64,000 nucleotides of DNA from Fodinicola acaciae (GTDB lineage Bacteria; Actinomycetota; Actinomycetes; Mycobacteriales; HKI-0501), in assembly GCF_010993745.1 (NCBI RefSeq), contig NZ_WOTN01000001.1, positions 747,235 to 811,234 on the forward strand, given 5' to 3'. Both the position numbers and the translations under genes were made by a program. The notes beneath the pieces are model-generated. The model worked only from the letters and a program-made list of their open reading frames with translations. It ran no database searches and was not told the origin of the DNA. Below are positions 50,112-58,135 of the stretch, in pieces. Numbering within the stretch: position 1 is the first letter of the stretch; each line of letters starts with the position of its first letter.

Positions 50112-50165
50112 GGCGCCCCCTCTCTTGAGGTCGCCCGCCGCGCAGGCGCGCCCGCCGCGCAGGCG
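50112..50165 (+). repeat. 54-bp dispersed palindromic element, copy C
   Basis: GGCGCCCCCTCTCTTGAGG at the left end and CCGCCGCGCAGGCG at the right; 50 of 54 bases match copy B. The hairpin units are kept: one substitution pair turns CTCC/GGAG into GCC-rich arms. It is followed by GAAAAA and an AC-rich tail, as in copy B. Confidence 0.85.
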
Positions 50166-50290
50166 AAAAACCACCACCCACCCAGCGCACCAATCAGAAA
50201 AGCCACCACTCCGCTACCGCGATACGCGGCACCCATAACCCCTCAGCACCCCGCAACGCACCCCACACCCCTCGCCACAGGCCCGGCCGG

Positions 50291-51094
50291 TCAAGCCGCG
50301 GCCGTGAGCACCACGTAATCCTCCTCAGACAGCTCCACTTCCTTGCAGTTCTCCTCAAGATGCGCGATCGAGGACGTCCCGGGGATAGGCACCATCACCG
50401 GTGACCGCCGCAGCAACCAGGCCAACGCCACCTGTGCCTCGGTCGCCCCGATCCGCCGCGCTATGCCACCCGCCGCGGCGACGTTCCGCTTGATCGGGAG
50501 CCACGGAATGAACGCGATCCCATGGCTTTCGCAGTGTTCCAGTACGTCCTCGGAGGCGCGGTCGGCGAGGTTGTAGCGGTTCTGCACGCTGGCGATCGGG
50601 GTGATCCGGCCGGCCTCGACGATCTGCTCCACCGTCACCTCGGACAGGCCGACGTGCCGCACTTTTCCCTCGTCCTGCAGGCGGCGCAGCGCGCCGATCT
50701 GGTCGGCGAGCGGTACGAGCGGGTCGACGCGGTGCAGCTGGAACAGGTCGATGCGGTCGAGCTTGAGCCGGCGCAGGCTCAGTTCGCATTGCTGGCGCAG
50801 GTATTCCGGCCGGCCGCATGGGATCCAGTCGGTGCCGGGCTGGCACTGGCCGGCCTTGGTGGCGATGACGACGTCGCCGTACGGATGCAATGCGTCGGCC
50901 AGCAGTTCCTCGTTGAGCCCCAGGTCGTACGCGTCGGCCGTGTCGATGAACGTGACGCCGAGCTCGACTGCGCGGCGGGCCGTCTTGACGGCGTCGGCGT
51001 GGTCGGGCCAGTTGGGTGCTCCGGTCAGCCGCATGGCTCCGAAGCCGAGCCGGTTGACGGTCAGGTCGCCGCCGATAGTGATCTGTTTGGTCAT
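50291..51094 (-). CDS. Aldo/keto reductase
   Basis: A 267-residue NADPH-dependent TIM-barrel reductase. Landmarks: LGFGAMRLTG, FIDTADAYDLGLNEELL (catalytic Asp and Tyr), VIATKAG (Lys), DLFQLHRVDP (His), and the cofactor end PGTSSIAHLEENCKEV. Substrate unknown. ATG 51094 is chosen over longer frames; the family starts just before the first strand. It diverges from a LysR gene that probably regulates it. Confidence 0.92.
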   Translation of the reverse strand: MTKQITIGGDLTVNRLGFGAMRLTGAPNWPDHADAVKTARRAVELGVTFIDTADAYDLGLNEELLADALHPYGDVVIATKAGQCQPGTDWIPCGRPEYLRQQCELSLRRLKLDRIDLFQLHRVDPLVPLADQIGALRRLQDEGKVRHVGLSEVTVEQIVEAGRITPIASVQNRYNLADRASEDVLEHCESHGIAFIPWLPIKRNVAAAGGIARRIGATEAQVALAWLLRRSPVMVPIPGTSSIAHLEENCKEVELSEEDYVVLTAAA

Positions 51095-51114
51095 GCTGTC
51101 GACAATGGTGCAGC

Positions 51115-51139
51115 CGACTCTTAAGGACAAGCGACTCTT
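51115..51139. promoter_or_regulatory. Direct repeat CGACTCTT in LysR-AKR gap
   Basis: CGACTCTT occurs at 51115-51122 and 51132-51139, start-to-start 17 bp, in the 74-bp gap between the divergent genes. Spacing of nearly two helix turns suits a dimeric LysR binding region. Inferred from position. Confidence 0.35.
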
Positions 51140-51168
51140 TCTCGACCCAATCGCGTAGCATCACTACG

Positions 51169-52098
51169 ATGTTGAACCTGGAGCGCCTGCGCGTCCTGCA
51201 CGCGGTGTCGACGACCGGCTCGGTGGTCGGCGCGGCGCGTACGTTGCACGTCACCACGTCGGCGGTGTCGCAGCAGGTCGCCAGGCTGGAACGCGAGGTC
51301 GGCCAGCCGCTGGTCGAGCGACAGGGGCGTGGCCTACGCCTGACCGACGCGGGTGAGCTGCTCGCGCGCAGCGCCGGCGACCTGCTGACGCGCGTCGAGC
51401 AGGTGGAGGCCGACCTCGCCGAGCATCGCGGCGCGGTGGCCGGGTCGCTGGCGATCGCCGCGTTCGCCACGGCAGCGCGTGGTCTGCTGCCAGGTGTGTT
51501 GCGGCGGCTGCGCGACTGGCCGGACCTGTCGGTGTCGCTGTCGGAGCTCGAGCCGCACGAGTCGGTGCCGGCGCTCTGCCGCGGCGACCTGGACCTCGCG
51601 GTCGTGCAGGACTGGCTCGAGGATCCGCTGACGATTCCGGACGGCGTCGCGTCGCGACACCTGCTGGACGATCCGTTCGACTTGGCCCTGCCGGCCGGGC
51701 ATCCGTTGGCCGGCAACGAGAAGGTGACCGTCGCGGAGCTGGCCGAGCAGGACTGGATCAGCTGGAGCGCCGGCCAGATCTGCCACGACTGGCTGAGCCG
51801 TACGCTCCGCTCCGAAGGCGTCGAGCCGCGGGTCGCGCACACGGCGTCCGAGCACTCGACGCAGCTAGCCCTGGTGGCGGCAGGCCTGGGCGCGGCGGTC
51901 ATTCCGCGGCTCGGCCGCGATCACATACCGGCCGGCGTACGGCTGGTCGCGATCACGCCGACGCCGACTCGCCGCGTTTTCGCGTTGTGGCGCACAAGTG
52001 CGTCGGCACGTCCAGCCGTACGCGCCGCGGTCCGCGTGTTAGCGGCGGCGCACGGCCTCCTCGACGAGGTCGAGGACGGGGGACAGGTCGGCGGTTGA
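51169..52098 (+). CDS. LysR-family transcriptional regulator
   Basis: A 309-residue LysR protein: HTH in residues 1-60 (LERLRVLHAVSTTGSVVGAARTLHVTTSAVSQQVARLEREVG) and a two-lobed substrate-binding domain from about 90. It is divergent from the aldo/keto reductase gene and likely controls it. The last 60 bp overlap the convergent TetR gene. Confidence 0.93.
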   Translation: MLNLERLRVLHAVSTTGSVVGAARTLHVTTSAVSQQVARLEREVGQPLVERQGRGLRLTDAGELLARSAGDLLTRVEQVEADLAEHRGAVAGSLAIAAFATAARGLLPGVLRRLRDWPDLSVSLSELEPHESVPALCRGDLDLAVVQDWLEDPLTIPDGVASRHLLDDPFDLALPAGHPLAGNEKVTVAELAEQDWISWSAGQICHDWLSRTLRSEGVEPRVAHTASEHSTQLALVAAGLGAAVIPRLGRDHIPAGVRLVAITPTPTRRVFALWRTSASARPAVRAAVRVLAAAHGLLDEVEDGGQVGG

Positions 52099-52611
52099 CC
52101 GGCCGGTGCCCAGTTGCATGACCAGGCCGTCCAGCGCGAGCTCCAGGAAGCGCTGCAGCGTCTCCAACGGCACGTCCTCGCGCAGCGCACCGGCCGTACG
52201 CTGGCGGCTCAGCCGGTCGCGCGTGGCGGCGGCGATGGCCTCGGCGCGCGCGGCCCAGCGGTCGGCGAACTCCTGGTCGGTGCGCAGCCGCCGCGACACC
52301 TCCAGCTGGGTGCCGAGCCAGCCGGTCTCGGACACGTCGTCGGCGCGCGCCAGCAGGTCGCGCATGACCTGCACCAGGCCCTGTTTCGCGACCGTCTCGA
52401 CCATCTCGGCGGCGTCGTCCTCGGCGACCGCGAGGAAAAGCGACTCCTTGTCGCGGAAATGGTGGAAAATCGCGCCCCGGGACAGGCCGGTCGCCTCTTC
52501 CAGCCGGCGGACCGTCGCACCTTCGTATCCGTGGCGTGAGAAGCAGGCCCGGGCACCGGCGAGGATCTCCCGGCGCCGAGCATCGAGTCGGTCCTGGCTC
52601 ACACGCGGCAT
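52039..52611 (-). CDS. TetR regulator, AcnR-like
   Basis: A 190-residue TetR protein. The N-terminus MPRVSQDRLDARRREILAGA, then CFSRHGYEGATVRRLEEATGLSRGAIFHHFRDKESLFLAVAEDD, closely fits the AcnR group, which represses aconitase in Corynebacterium and lies next to acn in mycobacteria (Rv1474c). Here acn is 8.5 kb away, so the identity is by sequence pattern, not adjacency. ATG 52611 is used because MPRVS is the family start. ACGTACGT (52630-52637) in the divergent gap could be its own operator. Confidence 0.85.
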   Translation of the reverse strand: MPRVSQDRLDARRREILAGARACFSRHGYEGATVRRLEEATGLSRGAIFHHFRDKESLFLAVAEDDAAEMVETVAKQGLVQVMRDLLARADDVSETGWLGTQLEVSRRLRTDQEFADRWAARAEAIAAATRDRLSRQRTAGALREDVPLETLQRFLELALDGLVMQLGTGRSTADLSPVLDLVEEAVRRR

Positions 52612-52688
52612 CCGGCGATCATAAACGGTACGTACGTCTTGCGGCATCGGAGAGCCTGTTGGCCGGCGCACCTGGCAGGATTGTCGTC

Positions 52689-53498
52689 ATGCAGACGGTC
52701 CCAGCCAACCCCATCCGGGTCGCGGTCGCCCAGGCGCCGGCTGAGCCGGCTGACCTCGCTGGAAACGCACGCGTCGCCGCCCGGCTCGTCGGCCAGGCGG
52801 CCGCCGCCGAGGCGTCCCTGGTCGTGCTGCCGGAGTTGTTTCTGCCGGCGTACAACCCGCCGGCGCTCGCCGACGCCGACCGGACAGACCTGCTGTCGAT
52901 GGAGGATCCGCGGCTGGCGCCGATCCAGGAAACCGCGCGTGACAACGAAATTCACGCGATCGTCGGTGCCGCCGTACGCGTCGATGGACGCCGGTTCATC
53001 GCCGCGCTGCATTTCCGTCCGGACGGCGGTGTGACGGACGCATATCACAAAAAAAACCTCATCGCGCCGGATGAAAGCGACCTGTTTTCGTGTGGTGACA
53101 GCGATGCCGCGATCACCGTCGACGACTGGGTCTTCGGCCTCGGCATCTGTTACGACGGCTGTTTTCCTGAGCACGCCAGGAAAGCCGCGTTGGCTGGCGC
53201 GCACGCTTACGCGATTCCGACCGCGTACGTGCACGGCAGCGATCACCGGCGCGACCTGTATTACGCCGCACGTGCGCTGGACAACACTTTCTACGTCCTG
53301 ACCGCGAACGCGGTCGACGGGCCGGAGCCGTGGCGGCTGAGCGGTGGCAGCGCGATCTACGACCCGGAAGGCCGTCCGCTCGGCCGCGCGCCGGTCACCG
53401 GCGAAGGCATGGTCGTCGCCGATCTCGATCCGAAAATCCTGCGCGAGACCCGCGAAGCGCACACCATGCTCGCCGACGTTCAGCTGACCCGTTCGTGA
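52689..53498 (+). CDS. Carbon-nitrogen hydrolase (nitrilase superfamily)
   Basis: A 269-residue amidase/nitrilase-fold enzyme. The Glu-Lys-Cys triad is seen in VVLPELFLPAY (Glu), YHKKNLI (Lys) and GLGICYDGCFPE (Cys). It hydrolyses an amide or carbamoyl group; the substrate is not evident. ATG 52689 is taken as start since IRVAVAQAP is the family's first strand. Divergent from the TetR gene by 77 bp, and overlapping the convergent glycosylase gene by 19 bp. Confidence 0.92.
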   Translation: MQTVPANPIRVAVAQAPAEPADLAGNARVAARLVGQAAAAEASLVVLPELFLPAYNPPALADADRTDLLSMEDPRLAPIQETARDNEIHAIVGAAVRVDGRRFIAALHFRPDGGVTDAYHKKNLIAPDESDLFSCGDSDAAITVDDWVFGLGICYDGCFPEHARKAALAGAHAYAIPTAYVHGSDHRRDLYYAARALDNTFYVLTANAVDGPEPWRLSGGSAIYDPEGRPLGRAPVTGEGMVVADLDPKILRETREAHTMLADVQLTRS

Positions 53499-54010
53499 AG
53501 CTTGGCGAACTCGGCGGCCAAGGTGTCGGCCGTGTAGTGCGCGTTCAGTCCGCTGGGGTTTGGCAGCACCCACAGTCGTGACCGCGCGATGCCGTCCGGC
53601 TGCTCACCGAGTGTGGCTTTCGGCCGCCGCCAGCCGGTGCGATACGCGGTGATGCCGACCAGCGCGATCCACTGTGGACGGTATTTTTCCGCTTTCCGCT
53701 CAAGGATTCCGGCGCCGGCGACCAGCTCCTGGGTGGTCAGCTCGTCCGCTCGCGCGGAGGCGCGCGCCACGACGTTGGTGATGCCGAGGCCGTACGACGG
53801 CAGCACGTCCTGTTCGCTCGGATGCAGCTGCCGTTCGGTGAAGCCGCCGCGGTGCAGCGCCGGCCAGAACCTGTTGCCGGGCCTGGCGAAATGCCAGCCG
53901 GTGGCCGCCGAGTAGAGGCCGGGGTTGATGCCGACGAAGAGGACGGCCAGATCGTCGGCGATCACGTCGGGGATCGTCTTGCCGGCGGCTCCTGCCAGGT
54001 CGACTGTCAC
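53480..54010 (-). CDS. mug: G/U mismatch-specific DNA glycosylase (Mug family)
   Basis: A 176-residue uracil-DNA glycosylase superfamily protein that excises uracil or thymine-like bases from G mismatches. Motif 1 is VGINPGLYSAATGWHFARPGN (catalytic Asn in GINPG) and motif 2 is LPNPSGLNAHY. GTG 54010 has no ribosome-binding site but TACGTT lies six bases upstream, suggesting a leaderless start. It diverges from the alkyltransferase gene with only 22 bp between start codons. Confidence 0.92.
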   Translation of the reverse strand: MTVDLAGAAGKTIPDVIADDLAVLFVGINPGLYSAATGWHFARPGNRFWPALHRGGFTERQLHPSEQDVLPSYGLGITNVVARASARADELTTQELVAGAGILERKAEKYRPQWIALVGITAYRTGWRRPKATLGEQPDGIARSRLWVLPNPSGLNAHYTADTLAAEFAKLHERVS

Positions 54011-54032
54011 ACCCGGAACGTAACCTGTCTGC
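54011..54032. promoter_or_regulatory. 22-bp divergent promoter core for two DNA-repair genes
   Basis: On the plus strand TAACCT (54021-54026) is six bases before the ogt GTG. On the minus strand TACGTT (complement of 54017-54022) is six bases before the mug GTG. The two -10 boxes overlap by two bases, so the -35 boxes must lie inside the opposite coding sequences and the two polymerases cannot bind together. Confidence 0.5.
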
Positions 54033-54518
54033 GTGGGTTGGACGACAGTGGCTTCCCCGATCGGCGCGGTCGGCCTGATCGCCGACGAGACCGCGGTCCG
54101 CGGCGCCAGCTTCGGCGGCCGGATCCCCGCCGGCCTGCCCAAAATCGGCGGCCAGGCGCTGCTCGAGCGGGCGGTCGGCCAGCTCAACGCCTATTTCGCC
54201 GGCGAGCTGACCGAGTTTGACCTGCCGCTGGCGATGGCCGGCTCGGAGTTCGAGCTGAAGGTGTGGGACGTGCTCAAGCGTGTCCCGTACGGCGAGACCG
54301 TGACGTATGGCTGGGTCGCCGCGCAGGCCGGTGATCCGCTGGCGGCGCGCGCTGTCGGCACCGCCTGCAACCACAATCCGATCCCGATCATCGTGCCCTG
54401 CCATCGCGTGGTTGGCGCCAACAAGACGCTGGTCGGCTTTGGCGGTGGCCTGCCACGCAAACGCTGGCTGCTCGAACACGAGGCCAGAGTGCACATGGAG
54501 CAGGCCTTCGCCTTCTAG
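54033..54518 (+). CDS. ogt: Methylated-DNA-protein cysteine methyltransferase
   Basis: A 161-residue suicide repair protein that takes alkyl groups from O6-alkylguanine. The active Cys123 is in IIVPCHRVVG, the helix motif is FELKVWDVLKRVPYGETVTYGWVA, and the asparagine hinge ACNHNPIPI is present. The GTG at 54033 appears leaderless. Paired divergently with a base-excision glycosylase, forming a small DNA-damage locus. Confidence 0.95.
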   Translation: MGWTTVASPIGAVGLIADETAVRGASFGGRIPAGLPKIGGQALLERAVGQLNAYFAGELTEFDLPLAMAGSEFELKVWDVLKRVPYGETVTYGWVAAQAGDPLAARAVGTACNHNPIPIIVPCHRVVGANKTLVGFGGGLPRKRWLLEHEARVHMEQAFAF

Positions 54519-54547
54519 GGTCTGGCCGCAAGGCAGCCTGTTTCCCG

Positions 54548-55495
54548 TCAGGCAACTCGATGCGGCGCGTACGGTGCCTCCAATGCGGCGATTTCCTCCG
54601 CTGTCAAGGAAATGTCGACCGCGGCGATCGCGTCCTGCAGGTGACGGAGTTTGGTGGCGCCCACGATAGGCGCGGTGACGCCTGGCTTGTGCAGCAGCCA
54701 GGCCAAAGCGACCTGCGCCGGCGGCACGCCACGGCGTCCGGCGATGTCGTTGAGCGCGTCGACCACGACCTGGTCGCTCTCGTTGTACAGCTGGTCGGCG
54801 AGCGGATCGCCGGAGCCGCGTGTCGTCCTACGCTCGCCGCGAGCCAGGAAGCCGCGCGCCAGTGGACTGTATGGAATGACGCCGACCCCGAGATCGCGGC
54901 ACAGCGGCAGCATTTCTCTTTCCTCCTCGCGATAGACGAGGTTGTAGTGATTCTGCATCGACACGAAGGTGTGGCCGTTGGCGACCTGCTGTGCCTTGCT
55001 GAACTGCCACGCGCACATCGTGGAAGCGCCGATATAGCGTGCTTTGCCGGCGCGTACGACCTCATCCAGCGCGGCCATCGTCTCCTCGATCGGCGTTTCG
55101 TCGTCCCATCGGTGGATCTGGTAGAGGTCGACGTAATCAGTGCCGAGCCGGCACAGCGACGCATCGATGGCGGAGAGAACATGCTTCCGCGACAGGCCTC
55201 GGTCGTTGGGGCCTGGCCCCATCGGATAGTAGACCTTGGTGGCGAGGACGTAGTCCTCGCGATCACTGAAAAGTTTGGTCAGCAGCCGGCCGGTGACCTG
55301 CTCACTGGTGCCGCGGTCGTACATGTCGGCGGTGTCGAAGAAGGTCACGCCGGCCTCGGCCGCGGCGCGCACGATCGGCTCCGCCTCATCCTCGGTGAGG
55401 TGCCATGACCGCCGCGTCCGGTCGCCGTAGCTCATCATGCCGAGGCCGATCGGCGAGATCCGCAAACCCGATGTCCCTAACCGGCGAGATTCCAT
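54548..55495 (-). CDS. Aldo/keto reductase (YajO/potassium-channel beta type)
   Basis: A 315-residue AKR. Landmarks: MESRRLGTSGLRISPIGLGMM, FFDTADMYDRGTSEQV, VLATKVYYPMG, VDLYQIHRWDDETPIEETM, IPYSPLARGFLA, and TAPIVGATKLRHLQDAI for cofactor binding. Reduces an unknown carbonyl or sugar. Start ATG 55495 or 55507; the shorter matches the family. It is divergent from ltrA. Confidence 0.92.
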   Translation of the reverse strand: MESRRLGTSGLRISPIGLGMMSYGDRTRRSWHLTEDEAEPIVRAAAEAGVTFFDTADMYDRGTSEQVTGRLLTKLFSDREDYVLATKVYYPMGPGPNDRGLSRKHVLSAIDASLCRLGTDYVDLYQIHRWDDETPIEETMAALDEVVRAGKARYIGASTMCAWQFSKAQQVANGHTFVSMQNHYNLVYREEEREMLPLCRDLGVGVIPYSPLARGFLARGERRTTRGSGDPLADQLYNESDQVVVDALNDIAGRRGVPPAQVALAWLLHKPGVTAPIVGATKLRHLQDAIAAVDISLTAEEIAALEAPYAPHRVA

Positions 55496-55647
55496 GCCGG
55501 TGATCATGTGCGGCTGGCGGCCTTGTGACCATGGCGTTTCGCAGGCCACGGCGGTGATTCCCGGTGGATTCGAAGGTGCGCCGCCACGAACGCCGTGAGG
55601 TTGTGCCAATGGCAGGATTGGTGACCGACCGACGAGGGGGGAGCTGG

Positions 55648-56814
55648 ATGAGCGAGCAGGCGCGGCGACGCGGCTGGTACGTGCCGATGGTGGCTCGGCG
55701 GACGGACGAGGAGCATCGCGCGTCCACGCCGCTGGAGCTGTTCTTCGACCTGTGCGTCGTGGTCGCGGTCGCGGCGGCGGCCGGGGGACTGCACCACGCG
55801 TTGGCCGAGGGACACGTGATCGACGGCCTGCTGCGCTATGGCGGTGTCTTCTTCGCCATCTGGTGGGCCTGGATGAATTTCACCTGGTTCGCTTCGGCGT
55901 ACGACACCGACGACGCGATCTACCGGGTCACCGCGTTCGTGCAGATCGGTGGTGCGTTGGTGATCGCGGCCGGGGTCGGCCAGGTCTTCGAGCACGCCGA
56001 CTGGCGGGTGATGGTGGTCGGCTATGTCATCATGCGGCTGGCCGGGGTCACACAGTGGCTGCGCGCCGCGTACAGCGATCCAGAGCGGCGGCGCTGCACG
56101 TTGCGCTATGCCGGCGGCATCGCGTTCGCGCAGGTCTGCTGGATCGCGTACGTGCTCTTCTGTCCGCCGGCGCTGGTGGTGCCGGCATTCCTGGTGGCGG
56201 CGGCGATCGAGCTGGCGGTGCCGGTGTTCGCCGAGCGCGCGGCGCCGACGACCTGGCATCCGGAGCACATCGGCGAGCGCTATGGCCTGCTCACGCTCAT
56301 CGTGCTCGGCGAGTCGGTGCTGGCCGCGTCCAACGCCGTGCAAGCCGCGGTCGGCTCCGGTCAGTCGCTGTCCGGCCTGGTCGGTCTCGCGGTCGCCGGC
56401 CTGGTCGTGGTGTTTGGCATGTGGTGGCTGTATTTCGAGCAGTCCGAGCATCAAAGCCTCGGCGGCGACTCGCTCGCGCCGAGCATCTTCTGGGGATACG
56501 GCCACCTGGTGGTGTTCTCGTCGGCCGCCGCGGTCGGCGGCGGACTGGAGCTCGCCGTGGGCGAGTTGCGCCACGAGGCGCACCTGCCGGCCTTCGGTGT
56601 CGGCCTGGCGATCACCGTGCCGGTCGCGCTCTATCTGCTGAGCGTGTGGGTCCTGATGATCGGACCGGCTCGCGGTGACCTGGTGGCGGTCGCGTTCCCG
56701 GCCGCAGCGGTGCTGGTGCTGGCCGGCAGCTTCACGCCGGTGCCGGTCGTCGTGGCCGCGGTCGTGGTCGCGCTGCTGGTGGTGGTACGCGTGCTCGCGC
56801 GCCGGGAGGCGTAA
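55648..56814 (+). CDS. Low-temperature-requirement A (LtrA) family membrane protein
   Basis: A 388-residue membrane protein with about 11-12 spans. LtrA landmarks are STPLELFFDLCVVVAVAAAA near the start, WAWMNFTWFASAYDTDD, and HIGERYGLLTLIVLGESVL in the centre. The family was named from a Listeria cold-growth gene; the molecular function is unknown. GAGGGGGGAG lies five bases before ATG 55648, preferred to ATG 55609. Confidence 0.92.
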   Translation: MSEQARRRGWYVPMVARRTDEEHRASTPLELFFDLCVVVAVAAAAGGLHHALAEGHVIDGLLRYGGVFFAIWWAWMNFTWFASAYDTDDAIYRVTAFVQIGGALVIAAGVGQVFEHADWRVMVVGYVIMRLAGVTQWLRAAYSDPERRRCTLRYAGGIAFAQVCWIAYVLFCPPALVVPAFLVAAAIELAVPVFAERAAPTTWHPEHIGERYGLLTLIVLGESVLAASNAVQAAVGSGQSLSGLVGLAVAGLVVVFGMWWLYFEQSEHQSLGGDSLAPSIFWGYGHLVVFSSAAAVGGGLELAVGELRHEAHLPAFGVGLAITVPVALYLLSVWVLMIGPARGDLVAVAFPAAAVLVLAGSFTPVPVVVAAVVVALLVVVRVLARREA

Positions 56815-56828
56815 CAGAACACCTCTGG

Positions 56829-56875
56829 TTGACGCTCCTTGCGTGGCTGCGCTATATTTTGCTCATGCAAGCAAA
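56829..56875 (+). promoter_or_regulatory. Promoter and self-operator of the TetR gene
   Basis: TTGACG (56829-56834), 18 bases, TATATT (56853-56858). The ATG is six bases after the -10, so the message is leaderless. TTTGCT (56858-56863) and AGCAAA (56870-56875) form an inverted repeat across the start point and the ATG, well placed for self-repression. Confidence 0.65.
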
Positions 56876-57485
56876 GACCCGCTCAAGTAAGCAAACATTG
56901 ACCTTCACCGAGGAGGCTCGGCGCGCGCAGATCGTGGCGGCCGCGATCGAGACGGTGGCCGAAGTCGGATATGCCAAGGCGTCGTTCGCGCGGATCGCCA
57001 AGAAGGCCGGCCTGAGCAGCACCGGCATGATCTCCTATCACTTCACCGGCAAGGACGAGCTGCTGCGCGCGGTGGTGGCCGACGTGCTGCGTACGGCGTC
57101 CGAGTTCATGCAGCCGAAAGTGCTGTCGGCCAACGGATTTCCGGCCATGTTGCGCGCGCGGATCGAGTCCAATGTGGACCTGCTGGCGCAGCGGCCGGCC
57201 GACCTGCGCGCGCTGGTCGAGATCGTGGCCAACGCCAGGACTCCGGAGGGACAGCAGGTCGCGGACGTTTCGGCCATCGCCTCCGGTGTCGACCTGGTGG
57301 AGGAGCTGTTGCGCGCGGGCCAGCGCGCGGGGGACTTCGGCACATTCGACGCGCGCGTGATGGCTATCGCGATCACCGGCGCGATCGACGCCTTGGTCAC
57401 GCGCTGCTCGGCCGGGGAGGAGCTCGACCTCGCGCGTTGCGGAGCCGAGCTTGCCGACCTGTTCGAACGGGCCACCCGGGCATGA
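56865..57485 (+). CDS. TetR-family regulator
   Basis: A 206-residue TetR protein with HTH in residues 12-60 (EEARRAQIVAAAIETVAEVGYAKASFARIAKKAGLSSTGMISYHF) and a variable ligand domain with DLLAQRPADLRALVEIVANAR. ATG 56865 is placed by its promoter. First gene of a three-gene unit with an overlapping membrane protein and a flavin monooxygenase; it probably senses the substrate or drug of that unit and represses it. Confidence 0.93.
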   Translation: MQAKTRSSKQTLTFTEEARRAQIVAAAIETVAEVGYAKASFARIAKKAGLSSTGMISYHFTGKDELLRAVVADVLRTASEFMQPKVLSANGFPAMLRARIESNVDLLAQRPADLRALVEIVANARTPEGQQVADVSAIASGVDLVEELLRAGQRAGDFGTFDARVMAIAITGAIDALVTRCSAGEELDLARCGAELADLFERATRA

Positions 57486-58135
57486 CCGCGACGGACAACC
57501 GCGATGGCGTACGCCGGCTGGTACGCGCCAATCTGGCGACCGTCGCCTTCGACCTGGTGCTGCCGATGGTCGTCTACTACGGCCTGCGCGCCGCCGGCGT
57601 CAACCAGTGGTGGGCCCTGATGGCCGGCATCGTCGTCGCCGTGCCGCGGACCGTCCATCAGCTGGTCAGCCGCCGCAAGCTCGACCTGATGGCGATGTTC
57701 ACCGTCAGCATCATGGTGTTCAGCCTGGTCGTCGGCCTGCTGACCGGTGACGCGCGTGCGTTGGCCGTACGTGAGAGCTGGGCCGCGGCACTGCTCGGAC
57801 TGCTCGGCCTGTGGATGGTTGTGTCGGTGTTCGCCGGCCGGCCGGCGCTGCTGGTGCTCGGCCGTACGATCGCGGTCACCAAGGTCGGCGAGGCCGGCGC
57901 GCGCCGCTGGGAGGAGCGGTGGCAGCACGACCGGCGGTTTCGCCGTGGCACGCGGATCCTCACCTCGGTGTGGGGATGGGGACTGTTCGCCGACGCGGCG
58001 GCCAGCATCGTCCTCACGTACGCGCTGCCGCTCGACCTGGTGCCGTTGGTGACCGCCGTGCAGTTCTACGGCGTACTGGCTCTGCTGCTGGCCTTCCATT
58101 TCTTCTACACCAAGAAGGTCGATCTGCGTGCCTGA
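57482..58135 (+). CDS. VC0807-type integral membrane protein
   Basis: A 217-residue protein with about six spans. Landmarks of the VC0807 family: FDLVLPMVVYYGLRAAGVNQWWALMAG, LVSRRKLDLMAMFTVSIMVFSLVVGLLTGDAR, ESWAAALLGLLGLWMVVSVFAGRPALLVLGR, and FRRGTRILTSVWGWGLFADAAASIVLTY. Its function is unknown. ATG overlaps the TetR stop (ATGA), and its last 8 bp overlap the monooxygenase start. Confidence 0.88.
   Translation: MTATDNRDGVRRLVRANLATVAFDLVLPMVVYYGLRAAGVNQWWALMAGIVVAVPRTVHQLVSRRKLDLMAMFTVSIMVFSLVVGLLTGDARALAVRESWAAALLGLLGLWMVVSVFAGRPALLVLGRTIAVTKVGEAGARRWEERWQHDRRFRRGTRILTSVWGWGLFADAAASIVLTYALPLDLVPLVTAVQFYGVLALLLAFHFFYTKKVDLRA

Larger units (their letters stand above)
49771..50290. other. 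520-bp repeat-rich intergenic region
   Basis: No gene is credible. Contents in order: partial and full copies of ACAATCGGGTCCCG (49799 and 49862), GTTGGGG/CCCCAAC inverted stretch, the motif shared with 3131 (49898-49944), a stretch similar to the reverse complement of 3071-3105, a hairpin like the one at 61086, the inverted GCGCTAAATGTC, the 54-bp element copy C, and an AC-rich tail to 50280. Confidence 0.75.
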
